From Phocaeicola_A sp963625535 (GTDB lineage Bacteria; Bacteroidota; Bacteroidia; Bacteroidales; Bacteroidaceae): a stretch of 31,688 bases of DNA. Both the position numbers and the translations under genes were made by a program. The notes under the pieces were generated by a model. That model was not told the origin of the DNA, made no database searches, and saw only the letters and a program-made list of their open reading frames with translations. Location: NCBI GenBank assembly GCA_963625535.1, contig CAVFUK010000020.1, forward strand, positions 1 to 31,688, written 5' to 3'. The stretch's first letter is position 1, and the number at the start of each line of letters is the position of its first letter. This document shows, piece by piece, positions 16,131 through 26,300 of this stretch.

Positions 16131-16162
16131 CAAAGTTACGGCAAATAAGCGGAATATGAAAA
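16131..16162 (-). promoter_or_regulatory. Promoter of typA
   Basis: On the minus strand TAACTTTG (16138-16131) is an exact TAnnTTTG box, and TTTT (16162-16159) sits exactly 20 nt upstream as a near-consensus -33 element. The box is 22 nt before the typA ATG at 16108. Confidence 0.7.
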
Positions 16163-16275
16163 GATTATTTTCGTTTTTAACTTCCTGTTGCCTTATAGTT
16201 TATATAGGATGGACTATAGACTTCACTTCGCGACATTTTCAGAGCTAATAGTGAGGAACTTCGAACTCTTTTTTG

Positions 16276-16283
16276 TATGTTTG
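16276..16283 (+). promoter_or_regulatory. -7 promoter box of the 880-residue plug-domain protein gene
   Basis: TATGTTTG matches TAnnTTTG exactly; no clear -33 element is visible. The predicted leader to the ATG at 16360 is about 70 nt and contains the hairpin at 16295-16337. Confidence 0.5.
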
Positions 16284-16294
16284 CAACGTTTTAG

Positions 16295-16337
16295 CCTACA
16301 ACGCTCTTTGCGAGGGAACTAACGGGAGCGATGTAGG
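16295..16337 (+). other. Hairpin in the 5' leader of the plug-domain protein gene
   Basis: CCTACA (16295-16300) plus CGCTC (16302-16306) pair with GAGCG (16326-16330) plus TGTAGG (16332-16337), with one A-A mismatch and a 19-nt loop. No T-run follows, so it is not an intrinsic terminator. It starts about 5-10 nt after the predicted transcription start and ends 22 nt before the ATG, so it may stabilise the mRNA or be a regulatory structure. Confidence 0.5.
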
Positions 16338-16359
16338 GTGAAACCATAATCTTAAGACC

Positions 16360-19002
16360 ATGATAAACATTGCTTTCAACTATAAACGGCTGTTGGCCGC
16401 TGTCGCCTTGACAGCGGTGCTGTCTCCTCTTTCAGCACAGGCCACGAAGGACAGTATCGTCCATTACTTCAAGTCGCTGACCGCTTTCCCGCAAGAGAAA
16501 CTCTACCTCCATTTGGACAAGCCCTACTATGGCGCAGGGGAGAACATCTGGTTCCGGGCCTACCTGCTGAATGCCATGACCCACCGCACCAATATCCCCG
16601 AGAACTTTGTGACGGTGGAACTGCTTAACCGCAAGGACTCGCTGCTCGTCCGCAAGAAGATAGCCCGCGACTCCATCGGACTCTGCAACGCCTTGACCAT
16701 ACCGGCAACGGTGCCCTCGGGGGAATACTACGTGCGCGGCTACTCCAGCTGGATGCAAAACGTCGGTCCCGACTTCTTTTTCCAACGTAAACTGCGGATA
16801 GAGAACGCGATAGACCGGAACGTGCAGACCACCGTCACCTACACCCCGGCGGAGAAGCAGGGATGGAACGCCCGCTTCTCCTTCGTGAAGAGCGATGATG
16901 AGCCCTACAAACAGATAATAGTGCGCTGTAGGATATACGAGAACAATAAGTTGCTCCAACGTCAGTCCGCCAAGACCGACGACGAAGGACGGATGATGAT
17001 AGACCTGCCCGACCTGTCGACGGATGCCAAGCGACGTATCGAGGTATCTTTCGACGACAAGACCTATGTCTACCAGAATACCTTCTTCATTCCCGATTAC
17101 TCCAAGAACTACTCCGTGCAGTTCTTCCCCGAAGGAGGGGCCCTGTTGCAGGGCGTGTCGCAGAAAGTCGCCTTCAAAGCCCAGCGGGCCGACGGCTACT
17201 CGTGTGAGCTCATCGGGGCTTTGCTCAATGAGCGGGGCGACACGGTCAGCGACCTGCGCACCGTCCACGACGGCATGGGCGTGATGAACTTCGAACCCGA
17301 GGCGGGCATGAACTACTATGCCCAGTTCGTCTCTGGGGATGGAGTGGAGCGCCGCTTCCCGTTGCCTCAAGCGGAAGCCAGCGGGATGGCCCTCTCGTTG
17401 GTGCAACGCAAGGGGATGGTGTACTTTCAGATACAGAAGCCCGACGCGATGCAGTTCCCGAAAGAACTCTATCTGGTGGTGCATACCCGTGGAAAGGTGT
17501 TTGCCGTGCAGCCAGTCTCCACAGCGCAGCCGAGCGGTAAGTTCAACGCGGCGTTGCTGGATAACGGCATCTCGCACTTCATTGTTGCCGACCAGGACGG
17601 CAAAGTGCTTAGCGACCGACTCTTCTTCCATTACGCACCGGCACAGGAAGAATGGAACGTGACGGCCTATAGGAACGTCTATAACCGGCGCAGTAAGGTG
17701 GAGCTGTCCGTCCAGCTGAAGGACAACCAGGGGAGACCGCTGCAAGGCGACTTCTCGATGAGCATTACCGACGGCAATGCCGTGAGGCTCGATTCCCTGG
17801 CGGACAACATCGTCTCCAACCTGTTGCTCACCTCCGACCTGAAAGGTTACGTGGAGCATCCGGCCTACTACTTCGGTCCACAGAACTCTGAGATACAAAG
17901 GGACGCTGACCTGCTGATGATGACCCACGGCTGGTGCAGGCATCACTTCACCAATATCGCCCACTGGAAAGAGTGGAAGCCGGAGTATAAATATGAGTTC
18001 CACCAGGTGTTGAGCGGAAAGGTCACCGGTCTGTTTGGCGCGAAGGTGAAGAGCGGACCTATCTTCGCCGTATCGCCCAAGTATATGATTATGGAAGAGG
18101 GGACGACCGACAAAGACGGGCGGTTCACCATCCCCGTGGCGTTCCAGGACAGCACTTCCTTCTTCGTGCAGGCCCGTACGAAGAACGGCTTCGCCACGGT
18201 GGACATCCAGGTGGACAAGGATAAGTTCCCCAAGGCACAATCCTCCTTCCCCTATGCATCGGAAACGACAGACCTGCCGCAGAACTTCCTTGGCAATACG
18301 ATGAACCAGTACTATGCCGAGGGCGGCATGAAGGTTGTGAACCTGAAGGAACTGCTGGTCACGGCCAAGAGCCGCAAGTATAGCTCGATATACATGAAAG
18401 GTGTGAACGATAAGGAATACACCACCGCCGACCTGGAGGAGAGCGGACAACTGACACTCTACGACGCGCTGTTCTGGATGCCCGAAATAGAGATGAACGA
18501 CAGCGGTGGATTGAAGATACTCCGCTGCGAAGGTACTCCGTTGATTCATATCAACGACTTCTCCTATACCTATGAAGATGGGGTGGACTTCCTGCAATCC
18601 CTGTCTGTCGACGAGGTGGAAACGGTGACCATTGTACGTGGTTCGGGTGCGCTGATGTTCAGCTCCGATGGTGGGGGAGGAGCCATCGTGGTAATACTAA
18701 AACATCCGCTGGACATGCCTGCCAAGCCTATACCGGGCATCACCACCTGCACGCCCTTGGGCTATGCCAAGGATATGGAGTTCTATCATCCCGACTACGA
18801 TATCCCCGAGCAGCGAAACAATCCCACTCCCGACCAGCGGAATACGCTCTACTGGAATCCTTACCTGCTGCTGGATGCCGAGGGCAAGGCTCGGGTCTCC
18901 TACTTCACCTCCGACTTGGTCTCTCCGCACGACATCGTGATTGAGGGCGTGACGGTCGACGGTACTCCCGTGCGCACCGTGCAACGCATCAACCAACATT
19001 AA
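16360..19002 (+). CDS. Exported macroglobulin-like protein with C-terminal TonB plug-like domain
   Basis: The 880-residue protein has an N-terminal signal (KRLLAAVALTAVLSPLSAQA, cleavage near residue 27). A segment starting EKLYLHLDKPYYGAGENIWFRAYL follows; it is the common N-terminal (MG2-like) strand pattern of large Bacteroidota exported proteins, and bait-free macroglobulin-like regions run to about residue 450. A regulatory beta-sandwich-like part lies near 560-640. Residues about 696-782 look like a TonB receptor plug: LTLYDALFWMPEIEM, GTPLIHINDF, VDEVETVTIVRGSGALMFSS and AIVVILK. Instead of a beta-barrel only about 98 residues follow, with YWNPYLLLDAEGKARVSYFTSD, again macroglobulin-like. 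It therefore is not a transporter itself. The role is unknown; an envelope partner of a TonB system or a surface protein is possible. It is a single-gene unit with its own promoter and the shared terminator. Confidence 0.75.
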   Translation: MINIAFNYKRLLAAVALTAVLSPLSAQATKDSIVHYFKSLTAFPQEKLYLHLDKPYYGAGENIWFRAYLLNAMTHRTNIPENFVTVELLNRKDSLLVRKKIARDSIGLCNALTIPATVPSGEYYVRGYSSWMQNVGPDFFFQRKLRIENAIDRNVQTTVTYTPAEKQGWNARFSFVKSDDEPYKQIIVRCRIYENNKLLQRQSAKTDDEGRMMIDLPDLSTDAKRRIEVSFDDKTYVYQNTFFIPDYSKNYSVQFFPEGGALLQGVSQKVAFKAQRADGYSCELIGALLNERGDTVSDLRTVHDGMGVMNFEPEAGMNYYAQFVSGDGVERRFPLPQAEASGMALSLVQRKGMVYFQIQKPDAMQFPKELYLVVHTRGKVFAVQPVSTAQPSGKFNAALLDNGISHFIVADQDGKVLSDRLFFHYAPAQEEWNVTAYRNVYNRRSKVELSVQLKDNQGRPLQGDFSMSITDGNAVRLDSLADNIVSNLLLTSDLKGYVEHPAYYFGPQNSEIQRDADLLMMTHGWCRHHFTNIAHWKEWKPEYKYEFHQVLSGKVTGLFGAKVKSGPIFAVSPKYMIMEEGTTDKDGRFTIPVAFQDSTSFFVQARTKNGFATVDIQVDKDKFPKAQSSFPYASETTDLPQNFLGNTMNQYYAEGGMKVVNLKELLVTAKSRKYSSIYMKGVNDKEYTTADLEESGQLTLYDALFWMPEIEMNDSGGLKILRCEGTPLIHINDFSYTYEDGVDFLQSLSVDEVETVTIVRGSGALMFSSDGGGGAIVVILKHPLDMPAKPIPGITTCTPLGYAKDMEFYHPDYDIPEQRNNPTPDQRNTLYWNPYLLLDAEGKARVSYFTSDLVSPHDIVIEGVTVDGTPVRTVQRINQH

Positions 19003-19009
19003 ACAAATA

Positions 19010-19038
19010 GGGGATGTCACCTCATCGGTGACATCCCC
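19010..19038. terminator. Bidirectional terminator between the plug-domain gene and rpoC
   Basis: GGGGATGTCACC (19010-19021) and GGTGACATCCCC (19027-19038) form a perfect 12-bp stem with a 5-nt loop. It begins 8 nt after the plus-strand stop at 19002, with TTATT following. On the minus strand it is 28 nt after the rpoC stop and is followed by TATTTGTTT. It is the only terminator candidate between the convergent genes. Confidence 0.85.
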
Positions 19039-19065
19039 TTATTAGTAGTTTCAAGAAGTTTCTCG

Positions 19066-22000
19066 TTATTCCATCTCTTCGTAGTCGAGCACTGTCTTGC
19101 GGTTGGCAAGAATGCGGTCGTACTCTTCTTTCGAACCGACGATGATCTTGTCGAACTCACGCTGACCAGTACCGGCCGGTATCAGGTGACCGCAGATAAC
19201 GTTCTCCTTCATACCTTCCAGCTTGTCCACCTTTCCGTTGATGGCTGCCTCGTTGAGCACCTTCGTAGTCTCCTGGAAGGATGCGGCAGACATGAAACTT
19301 GAGGTCTGCAAAGCAGCGCGTGTGATACCCTGCAGAATCTGTGTAGATGTTGCGGGAATGGCATCACGTACCTCAACCAACTTCAAGTCACGGCGTTTCA
19401 GCATACTGTTCTCGTCGCGCAGCTTGCGGGCGGTAACAATCTGACCCGGAGCCAAGTTCTCGGAGTCTCCGGCATTGGTGACAACCTTCTTGCCCCAGAT
19501 GCGGTCGTTCTCCTCCATGAACTCGAGCTTGTCGACAATCTGCTGCTCGAGGAAGCGAGTGTCGCCCGGCTCGTTGATTTCCACTTTACGCATCATCTGA
19601 CGTACGATAATCTCGAAGTGCTTATCGTTAATCTTCACACCCTGCAGACGGTACACGTCCTGTACTTCGTTGACGATGTACTCCTGTACGGCCGTAGGAC
19701 CTTTGATGGCCAGAATGTCGGCAGGCGTGATGGCACCGTCGGACAACGGTGTTCCGGCACGTACGTAGTCGTTCTCCTGTACCAATATCTGTTTCGACAG
19801 AGCTACCAGATACTTCTTCTGGTCACCCGTCTTGGATGTTACGATAATCTCGCGGTTACCACGTTTCACCTTACCCATGGTAATCTCACCATCGATTTCG
19901 GATACCACAGCAGGGTTCGATGGATTACGTGCCTCGAACAGCTCGGTAACACGGGGAAGACCACCGGTGATATCACCAGCCTTACCTACGGCACGCGGAA
20001 TCTTCACGAGGATGTCGCCCGGCTTCACCTTCTGACCATCCTCAACCACTACGTGACCACCCACAGGGAAGTTGTAGGTACGGATGACGGAGCCGTCTTC
20101 TGCCACAATCTGTGCAGAGGGGACTTTCGTCTTGTCCTTGGACTCCGTGATGATGATCTCGTGCAGACCGGTTGCCTCGTCCGACTCAACTTTGTAGGTC
20201 ACACCCTCGATGACAGAGTCGAACACGATGCGACCGCCTGCCTCGGTGATGATGACAGCGTTGAACGGATCCCACTTGGCAATCATCTTGCCTTGCTCCA
20301 CTACCTCACCATCGCTGGCGTACAGCTTAGAACCGTAAGGCACGTTGTGGGTAGAAAGGACGATGCCTGTGTTCACATCGATGAAGCGAACCTCAGCCAA
20401 ACGGCCTACGACTACCTTCACTGCCTCGCCTGTCTCCTCGACAGCGTCTACTGTACGGAGTTCCTCGAACTCGAGGCGAGCGTTATGCTTGGCCACGATA
20501 GATGCGTTGGCGGCGATGTTACCTGCTGTACCACCGGCGTGGAATGTACGCAGTGTCAGCTGTGTACCCGGCTCACCGATGGACTGTGCGGCGATGACAC
20601 CTACAGCCTCACCCTTGTTCACCATTCGGCTGGTGGCAAGGTTACGTCCGTAACACTTCGCGCACACACCCTTCTTCGATTCGCAAGTCAATACGGAACG
20701 TATCTCGACGCTCTCGATAGGTGAGTCCTCTATCTGCTGGGCAATGTCTTCTGTAATCTCCTCACCACCGGCAACAATCAGTTTGCCTGTGTTCGGATGG
20801 ATGATATCGTGAACGGACACACGACCGAGGATACGCTCGTACAAGGTAGCGATGACCTCGTCGTTGTTCTTCAAGGCGGTGCAAACCAAACCACGCAGGG
20901 TGCCGCAGTCCTCCTCGTTGACGATCACGTCGTGTGACACGTCTACCAGACGACGGGTCAGGTATCCGGCATCGGCTGTCTTCAAGGCGGTGTCGGCCAA
21001 ACCCTTACGGGCACCGTGGGTAGAGATGAAGTACTCCAACACGGACAGACCTTCCTTAAAGTTCGAAAGAATCGGGTTCTCAATAATCTGTGCGCCTTCG
21101 GCTCCGGCTTTCTGCGGCTTGGCCATCAAACCACGCATACCAGACAACTGACGAATCTGCTCCTTAGAACCACGGGCACCGGAATCCAACATCATGTAGA
21201 CGGAGTTGAATCCTTGGTCGTCGGCGGAGATGGTCTTCATCAGGATGTTCGACAAGTCGCTGTTGACGTGTGTCCAGGTATCGATCACCTGGTTGTAACG
21301 CTCGTTGTCGGTGATGAATCCCATGTTGTAGTTCATCATGATCTGCTCAATCTCCTCGTTACCACGCTTGATGAGTTCCTCCTTCTCCTTCGGGATGATG
21401 ATATCGCCCAAGTTGAATGACAGACCGCCTTGGTAGGCCATCTTGTATCCCAGGTTCTTGATACCGTCGAGGAATTCGCAGGCACGTGCCACACCGACAA
21501 CCTTGATGACGTTGCTGATGATGTCGCGCAGAGATTTCTTTGATATAATAGTGTTCAGATATCCAACTTCATCGGGGACAAGCTCGTTGACGATGACACG
21601 ACCCACTGAGGTCTCGCGCATCATCTTCACGATGTTTCCGTTCTCGTCTAGGTCGTTCACCAGCACCTGTACCGGAGCGTGGATGTCTACCTTACCCTCG
21701 TTGTAGGCGATGATGGCCTCCTCGGGTCCGTAGAACTTCAGTCCCTCACCCTTGGCACCTGTACGCAGTTTGGTGATGTAGTACAAACCGAGTACCATAT
21801 CTTGTGCGGGCACGGTGATAGGCGCACCATTGGCAGGGTTCAAGATGTTGTGCGACTGGAGCATCAGCATCTGGGCTTCCAACACGGCCTCGTTGCTCAA
21901 GGGCAAGTGAACGGCCATCTGGTCACCATCGAAGTCGGCGTTGAATGCCGTACATGCCAACGGGTGCAACTGGATAGCTTTACCCTCGATCATCTTAGGC

Positions 22001-23349
22001 TGGAAGGCCTGGATACCGAGTCGGTGCAGTGTCGGCGCACGGTTCAGCAATACCGGGTGACCTTTCATCACGTACTCCAAGATATCCCAGATAACAGGCT
22101 CTTTGCGGTCTACTATCTTCTTGGCCGACTTCACCGTCTTCACGATACCGCGCTCGATGAGCTTGCGGATGATGAACGGCTTGTAGAGCTCGGCGGCCAT
22201 CAGTTTAGGAATACCGCACTCGCCCATCTTCAGCTCAGGACCAACGACGATTACCGAACGGGCTGAGTAGTCAACACGTTTACCCAACAAGTTCTGACGG
22301 AAACGTCCTTGCTTACCCTTCAAGCTGTCGGAGAGTGACTTCAACGGTCTGTTGGCGTCTGTCTTCACGGCGCTCGACTTGCGCGAGTTGTCGAACAAGG
22401 AGTCAACAGCCTCCTGCAACATACGCTTCTCGTTACGGAGAATCACGTCAGGAGCTTTTATCTCGATCAGTCTCTTCAGACGGTTGTTACGGATGATGAC
22501 ACGACGATAGAGGTCGTTGAGGTCGGATGTGGCGAAACGTCCACCATCCAACGGCACCAGCGGACGCAACTCAGGCGGAGTGACAGGGACGTTCTTGATG
22601 ATCATCCATTCCGGTTTGTTGCGGCCGCGGGAAGCACGGAACGACTCTACGACCTGCAGACGTTTCAGTGCCTCGGTCTTGCGTTGCTGCGATGAGTCGC
22701 TGCCTGCCTTGTCGCGCAACTCGTAGGAGAGGGCGTCGAGGTCGAGGTTGCACAGCAGTTCGTAGATTGCTTCTGCACCCATCTTGGCTATAAACTTGTT
22801 GGGGTCGGTGTCCTCGAGGTACTGGTTGTCCTTCGGCAACTTGTCCATGAGGTCGAGGTATTCCTCCTCAGACAGCAGGTCCAGAGCCTGCACACCTTCT
22901 TTTTCTGCTTCGCCCGGCTGAATCACCACATATTTCTCGTAGTAGATGATGGCGTCGAGTTTCTTGGTCGGCAATCCCAACAGGTAGCCTATCTTATTAG
23001 GTAATGAGCGGAAATACCAGATGTGTGCCACGGGCACTACCAACTGGATATGTCCCATCCGCTCACGACGGACTTTCTTCTCGGTTACTTCCACACCGCA
23101 TCGGTCGCAGACGATACCTTTGTAACGAATGCGTTTGTATTTACCGCAATGGCATTCGTAATCCTTTACCGGACCGAAGATGCGCTCGCAGAACAAACCG
23201 TCACGTTCAGGCTTGTAGGTACGGTAGTTGATGGTCTCCGGCTTCAATACTTCACCGCTTGAGTTCTCCAGAATCTCTTCTGGCGAAGCCAATCCGATGG
23301 AGATCTTTGTAAAATTACTCTTTATCTTTGTTTCTTTTCTAAAAGCCAT
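19066..23349 (-). CDS. rpoC: DNA-directed RNA polymerase subunit beta'
   Basis: RpoC forms with RpoB the catalytic cleft of RNA polymerase. The 1427-residue product carries the active-site Mg-binding motif NADFDGD at residues 470-476. The N-terminal zinc site is present with CHCGKY and CDRCG, and the second zinc site has DCGTLRG, CESKKGVCAKCYGR. KGKQGRFRQNLLGKRVDYSARSVI marks the region entering the catalytic core, and SGARGSKEQIRQLSGMRGLM the bridge helix/trigger loop area. The C-terminal part has LKRRDLKLVEVRDAIPATSTQILQGITRAALQTSSFMSAASFQETTKVL. Full length for Bacteroidota. It follows rpoB by 28 nt and ends the cluster at the 19010-19038 hairpin. Confidence 0.98.
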   Translation of the reverse strand: MAFRKETKIKSNFTKISIGLASPEEILENSSGEVLKPETINYRTYKPERDGLFCERIFGPVKDYECHCGKYKRIRYKGIVCDRCGVEVTEKKVRRERMGHIQLVVPVAHIWYFRSLPNKIGYLLGLPTKKLDAIIYYEKYVVIQPGEAEKEGVQALDLLSEEEYLDLMDKLPKDNQYLEDTDPNKFIAKMGAEAIYELLCNLDLDALSYELRDKAGSDSSQQRKTEALKRLQVVESFRASRGRNKPEWMIIKNVPVTPPELRPLVPLDGGRFATSDLNDLYRRVIIRNNRLKRLIEIKAPDVILRNEKRMLQEAVDSLFDNSRKSSAVKTDANRPLKSLSDSLKGKQGRFRQNLLGKRVDYSARSVIVVGPELKMGECGIPKLMAAELYKPFIIRKLIERGIVKTVKSAKKIVDRKEPVIWDILEYVMKGHPVLLNRAPTLHRLGIQAFQPKMIEGKAIQLHPLACTAFNADFDGDQMAVHLPLSNEAVLEAQMLMLQSHNILNPANGAPITVPAQDMVLGLYYITKLRTGAKGEGLKFYGPEEAIIAYNEGKVDIHAPVQVLVNDLDENGNIVKMMRETSVGRVIVNELVPDEVGYLNTIISKKSLRDIISNVIKVVGVARACEFLDGIKNLGYKMAYQGGLSFNLGDIIIPKEKEELIKRGNEEIEQIMMNYNMGFITDNERYNQVIDTWTHVNSDLSNILMKTISADDQGFNSVYMMLDSGARGSKEQIRQLSGMRGLMAKPQKAGAEGAQIIENPILSNFKEGLSVLEYFISTHGARKGLADTALKTADAGYLTRRLVDVSHDVIVNEEDCGTLRGLVCTALKNNDEVIATLYERILGRVSVHDIIHPNTGKLIVAGGEEITEDIAQQIEDSPIESVEIRSVLTCESKKGVCAKCYGRNLATSRMVNKGEAVGVIAAQSIGEPGTQLTLRTFHAGGTAGNIAANASIVAKHNARLEFEELRTVDAVEETGEAVKVVVGRLAEVRFIDVNTGIVLSTHNVPYGSKLYASDGEVVEQGKMIAKWDPFNAVIITEAGGRIVFDSVIEGVTYKVESDEATGLHEIIITESKDKTKVPSAQIVAEDGSVIRTYNFPVGGHVVVEDGQKVKPGDILVKIPRAVGKAGDITGGLPRVTELFEARNPSNPAVVSEIDGEITMGKVKRGNREIIVTSKTGDQKKYLVALSKQILVQENDYVRAGTPLSDGAITPADILAIKGPTAVQEYIVNEVQDVYRLQGVKINDKHFEIIVRQMMRKVEINEPGDTRFLEQQIVDKLEFMEENDRIWGKKVVTNAGDSENLAPGQIVTARKLRDENSMLKRRDLKLVEVRDAIPATSTQILQGITRAALQTSSFMSAASFQETTKVLNEAAINGKVDKLEGMKENVICGHLIPAGTGQREFDKIIVGSKEEYDRILANRKTVLDYEEME

Positions 23350-23377
23350 ATTATATATAATGTAAAGAGTTACTAAT

Positions 23378-26300
23378 TTATTCGAGGTTGATGCTTAAGC
23401 AAAGTCCCTTCAACTCGTGGAGCAACACGTTCAGAGATTCCGGTATACCCGGTGTCGGCATCGGCTCACCCTTGACAATGGCCTCGTAAGCCTTCGAACG
23501 GCCTACCACATCATCGGACTTGATGGTCAGAATCTCCTGAAGGATGTGGGCTGCACCGAATGCCTCGAGTGCCCAAACCTCCATCTCTCCGAAACGCTGG
23601 CCTCCGAATTGTGCCTTACCTCCAAGCGGCTGTTGAGTAATGAGTGAGTACGGTCCGATAGAACGGGCGTGCATCTTGTCCTCAACCATGTGGCCCAACT
23701 TCAACATATAGGTGACACCTACAGTCGCGGGTTGGTCGAAGCGGTCGCCTGTACCACCATCGTAGAGGTAGGTCTTACAATATCTAGGTAGACCGGCTTT
23801 GTCGGTCCATTCGTTCAAATCGTCCATGGTAGCTCCGTCGAAGATAGGAGTGGCGAACTTCACGCCCAACTCTTTTCCCGCACGTCCCAAAACGGCCTCG
23901 AAAATCTGTCCGATGTTCATACGTGAAGGCACACCCAGCGGGTTCAACACGATGTCCACCGGAGTACCATCGGCCAAGAACGGCATGTCCTCCTGACGAA
24001 CTACGCGCGATACAATACCCTTGTTACCGTGACGTCCGGCCATCTTATCACCTACGCCGATCTTACGTTTCTTTGCAACGTAAACCTTAGCCATCTGAAT
24101 GATACCGGCAGGAAGCTCATCACCGATGGTGATAGCGAACTTCTTACGTTTCAGTTCGGCATCCAGCAGTTTGTATTTCTTCAAGAAGTTGATGATCAAA
24201 TCGCGAATCATCTCGTTCTTGTGTGCGTCGTTGGTCCACTTGCTAAGCTGCACGGCTGTGTAGTCCAGTCCCATCAAGTCTTTCTTGGTGAAGTGAGCGC
24301 CTTTGGCAATCACGTCCTGACCCAAGTAGTCCTTCACGCCTTGTGAGGTCTTGCCGTCGGTCAGCACCATCAGTTTGTCTATCAGGATAGCCTTCAGGTC
24401 GGCAACCTTGCCCTCGAACTCCTCGTCGATCTTCGGCAGCAATGCCTTGTCTGCCATCTTTGAGGAACGTGTCTTTATGACGCGTGAGAAGAGTTTCTTG
24501 TCGATGATGACACCCTTCAATGACGGAGAGGCCTTCAGTGAAGCATCCTTCACATCGCCGGCCTTGTCACCGAAGATGGCGCGCAGCAATTTCTCTTCAG
24601 GTGAGGGGTCTGACTCTCCCTTCGGAGTGATCTTACCGATGAGGATGTCGCCCGGCTGGATGTAGGCACCGATACGTACGATACCATTCTCGTCGAGGTC
24701 CTTCGTAGCGTCCTCGCTCACGTTAGGAATGTCGGATGTCAACTCTTCCATACCGCGCTTGGTCTCGCGTACTTCCAGCGAGAACTCCTCCACGTGTACG
24801 GATGTCAAGATATCCTCGCGCACCACGCGCTCGTTGAGCACGATTGCATCCTCGTAGTTGTAACCCTTCCAAGGCATGTAGGCAACCAAGAGGTTCTTAC
24901 CCAGTGCCAACTCGCCGTTTGCCGTCGAGTAACCCTCGGTAAGGATGTCGCCCTTCTTCACACGCTGACCTTTGTCGCAGATAGGACGGAGGTCGATGGT
25001 CATGTTCTGGTTGGTACGGCGGAACTTAGGTATCTTGTACTCCTTCAAGGCCGGCTCAAAGCTTACGAACTCTTCGTCCTCGGTGCGGTCGTAAAGGATG
25101 CGGATGGTTGTAGCGTCCACAAAGTCGATAACGCCTTCGCCCTCGGCTGTAATCTGCGTACGGGAGTCTTCGCAAAGCTGCTTCTCGATACCTGTACCCA
25201 CGATAGGAGCCTCGGTCTTCAGCAAGGGAACAGCCTGGCGCATCATGTTCGATCCCATCAACGCACGGTTAGCATCGTCGTGCTCGAGGAACGGAATCAA
25301 AGATGCGGCGATGGAGGCAATCTGCTGCGGAGAGACGTCCATCAGCTCAACCTGGTTAGGCTGCACAACAGGGTAGTCGGCATCCTGACGTGCTTTTACT
25401 TTATCGCGTATAAAGGTTCCGTCGTCGTTCAACGGTGCGTTACCCTGTGCGATAATCTTGTTCTCTTCCTCCTCAGCGGTCATGTAAACGATATCCTCAT
25501 TCTTCAAGTCTACCTTACCATCGCTAACTTTGCGGTACGGGGTCTCGATGAAACCGAGGTTGTTGATCTTCGCATATACGCAGAGAGAAGAAATCAAACC
25601 GATGTTTGGACCTTCAGGAGTCTCGATAGGGCAGAGACGACCGTAGTGAGTGTAGTGCACGTCACGTACCTCGAATCCGGCGCGCTCTCTCGACAGACCT
25701 CCAGGACCCAGGGCGGAGAGACGTCTCTTGTGAGTGATCTCGGCCAAGGGGTTGGTCTGGTCCATAAACTGTGACAAGGCGTTCGTTCCGAAGAAGGAGT
25801 TGATCACTGAAGAGATTGTCTTCGCGTTGATCAAGTCCGTCGGAGTGAATACCTCGTTGTCGCGAACATTCATGCGCTCACGTATCGTGCGCGACATGCG
25901 GGCCAAACCAATAGCGAACTGGTTCGACAGCTGCTCGCCGACGGTACGCACACGTCTGTTGCTCAAGTGGTCGATATCGTCAACTACCGCTTTCGAGTTA
26001 ACCAACTCAATCAGGTACTTGATGATCTCGATGATGTCTTCCTTGGTAAGGACTCTCACGTCCATGTCCGTTGTCAGATTCAACTTCTTGTTGATTCTGT
26101 AACGGCCTACGTCGCCAAGGTCATATCTTTTCTCGGAGAAGAACAAGTTGTTGATTACCTCACGTGCACTGGCATCGTCGGCCGGGTCTGCGTTACGCAG
26201 CTGGCGGTAGATGTAGAGCACAGCTTCTTTCTCGGAGTTACTCGGGTCCTTCTGAAGCGTGTTGAAGATGATGGAGTAATCAGACTGGTTCGCCTCTTCC

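Noticed and set aside
16194..16218. Inverted repeat TATAGT/ACTATA in the typA divergent gap
   Set aside because: Six AT-rich pairs in AT-rich DNA are expected by chance and do not align with either promoter.
16432..18597. A 721-codon open frame on the minus strand, antisense to the plug-domain protein gene
   Set aside because: It has no signal, domain or recognisable motif, is rich in His, Val, Leu and Gly as expected of a complementary frame of GC-rich codons, and lies fully within a gene with clear family features.
19618..20724. A 368-codon plus-strand frame opposite rpoC, and similar frames opposite rpoB
   Set aside because: They are complementary frames of highly conserved polymerase genes and have no features of their own.
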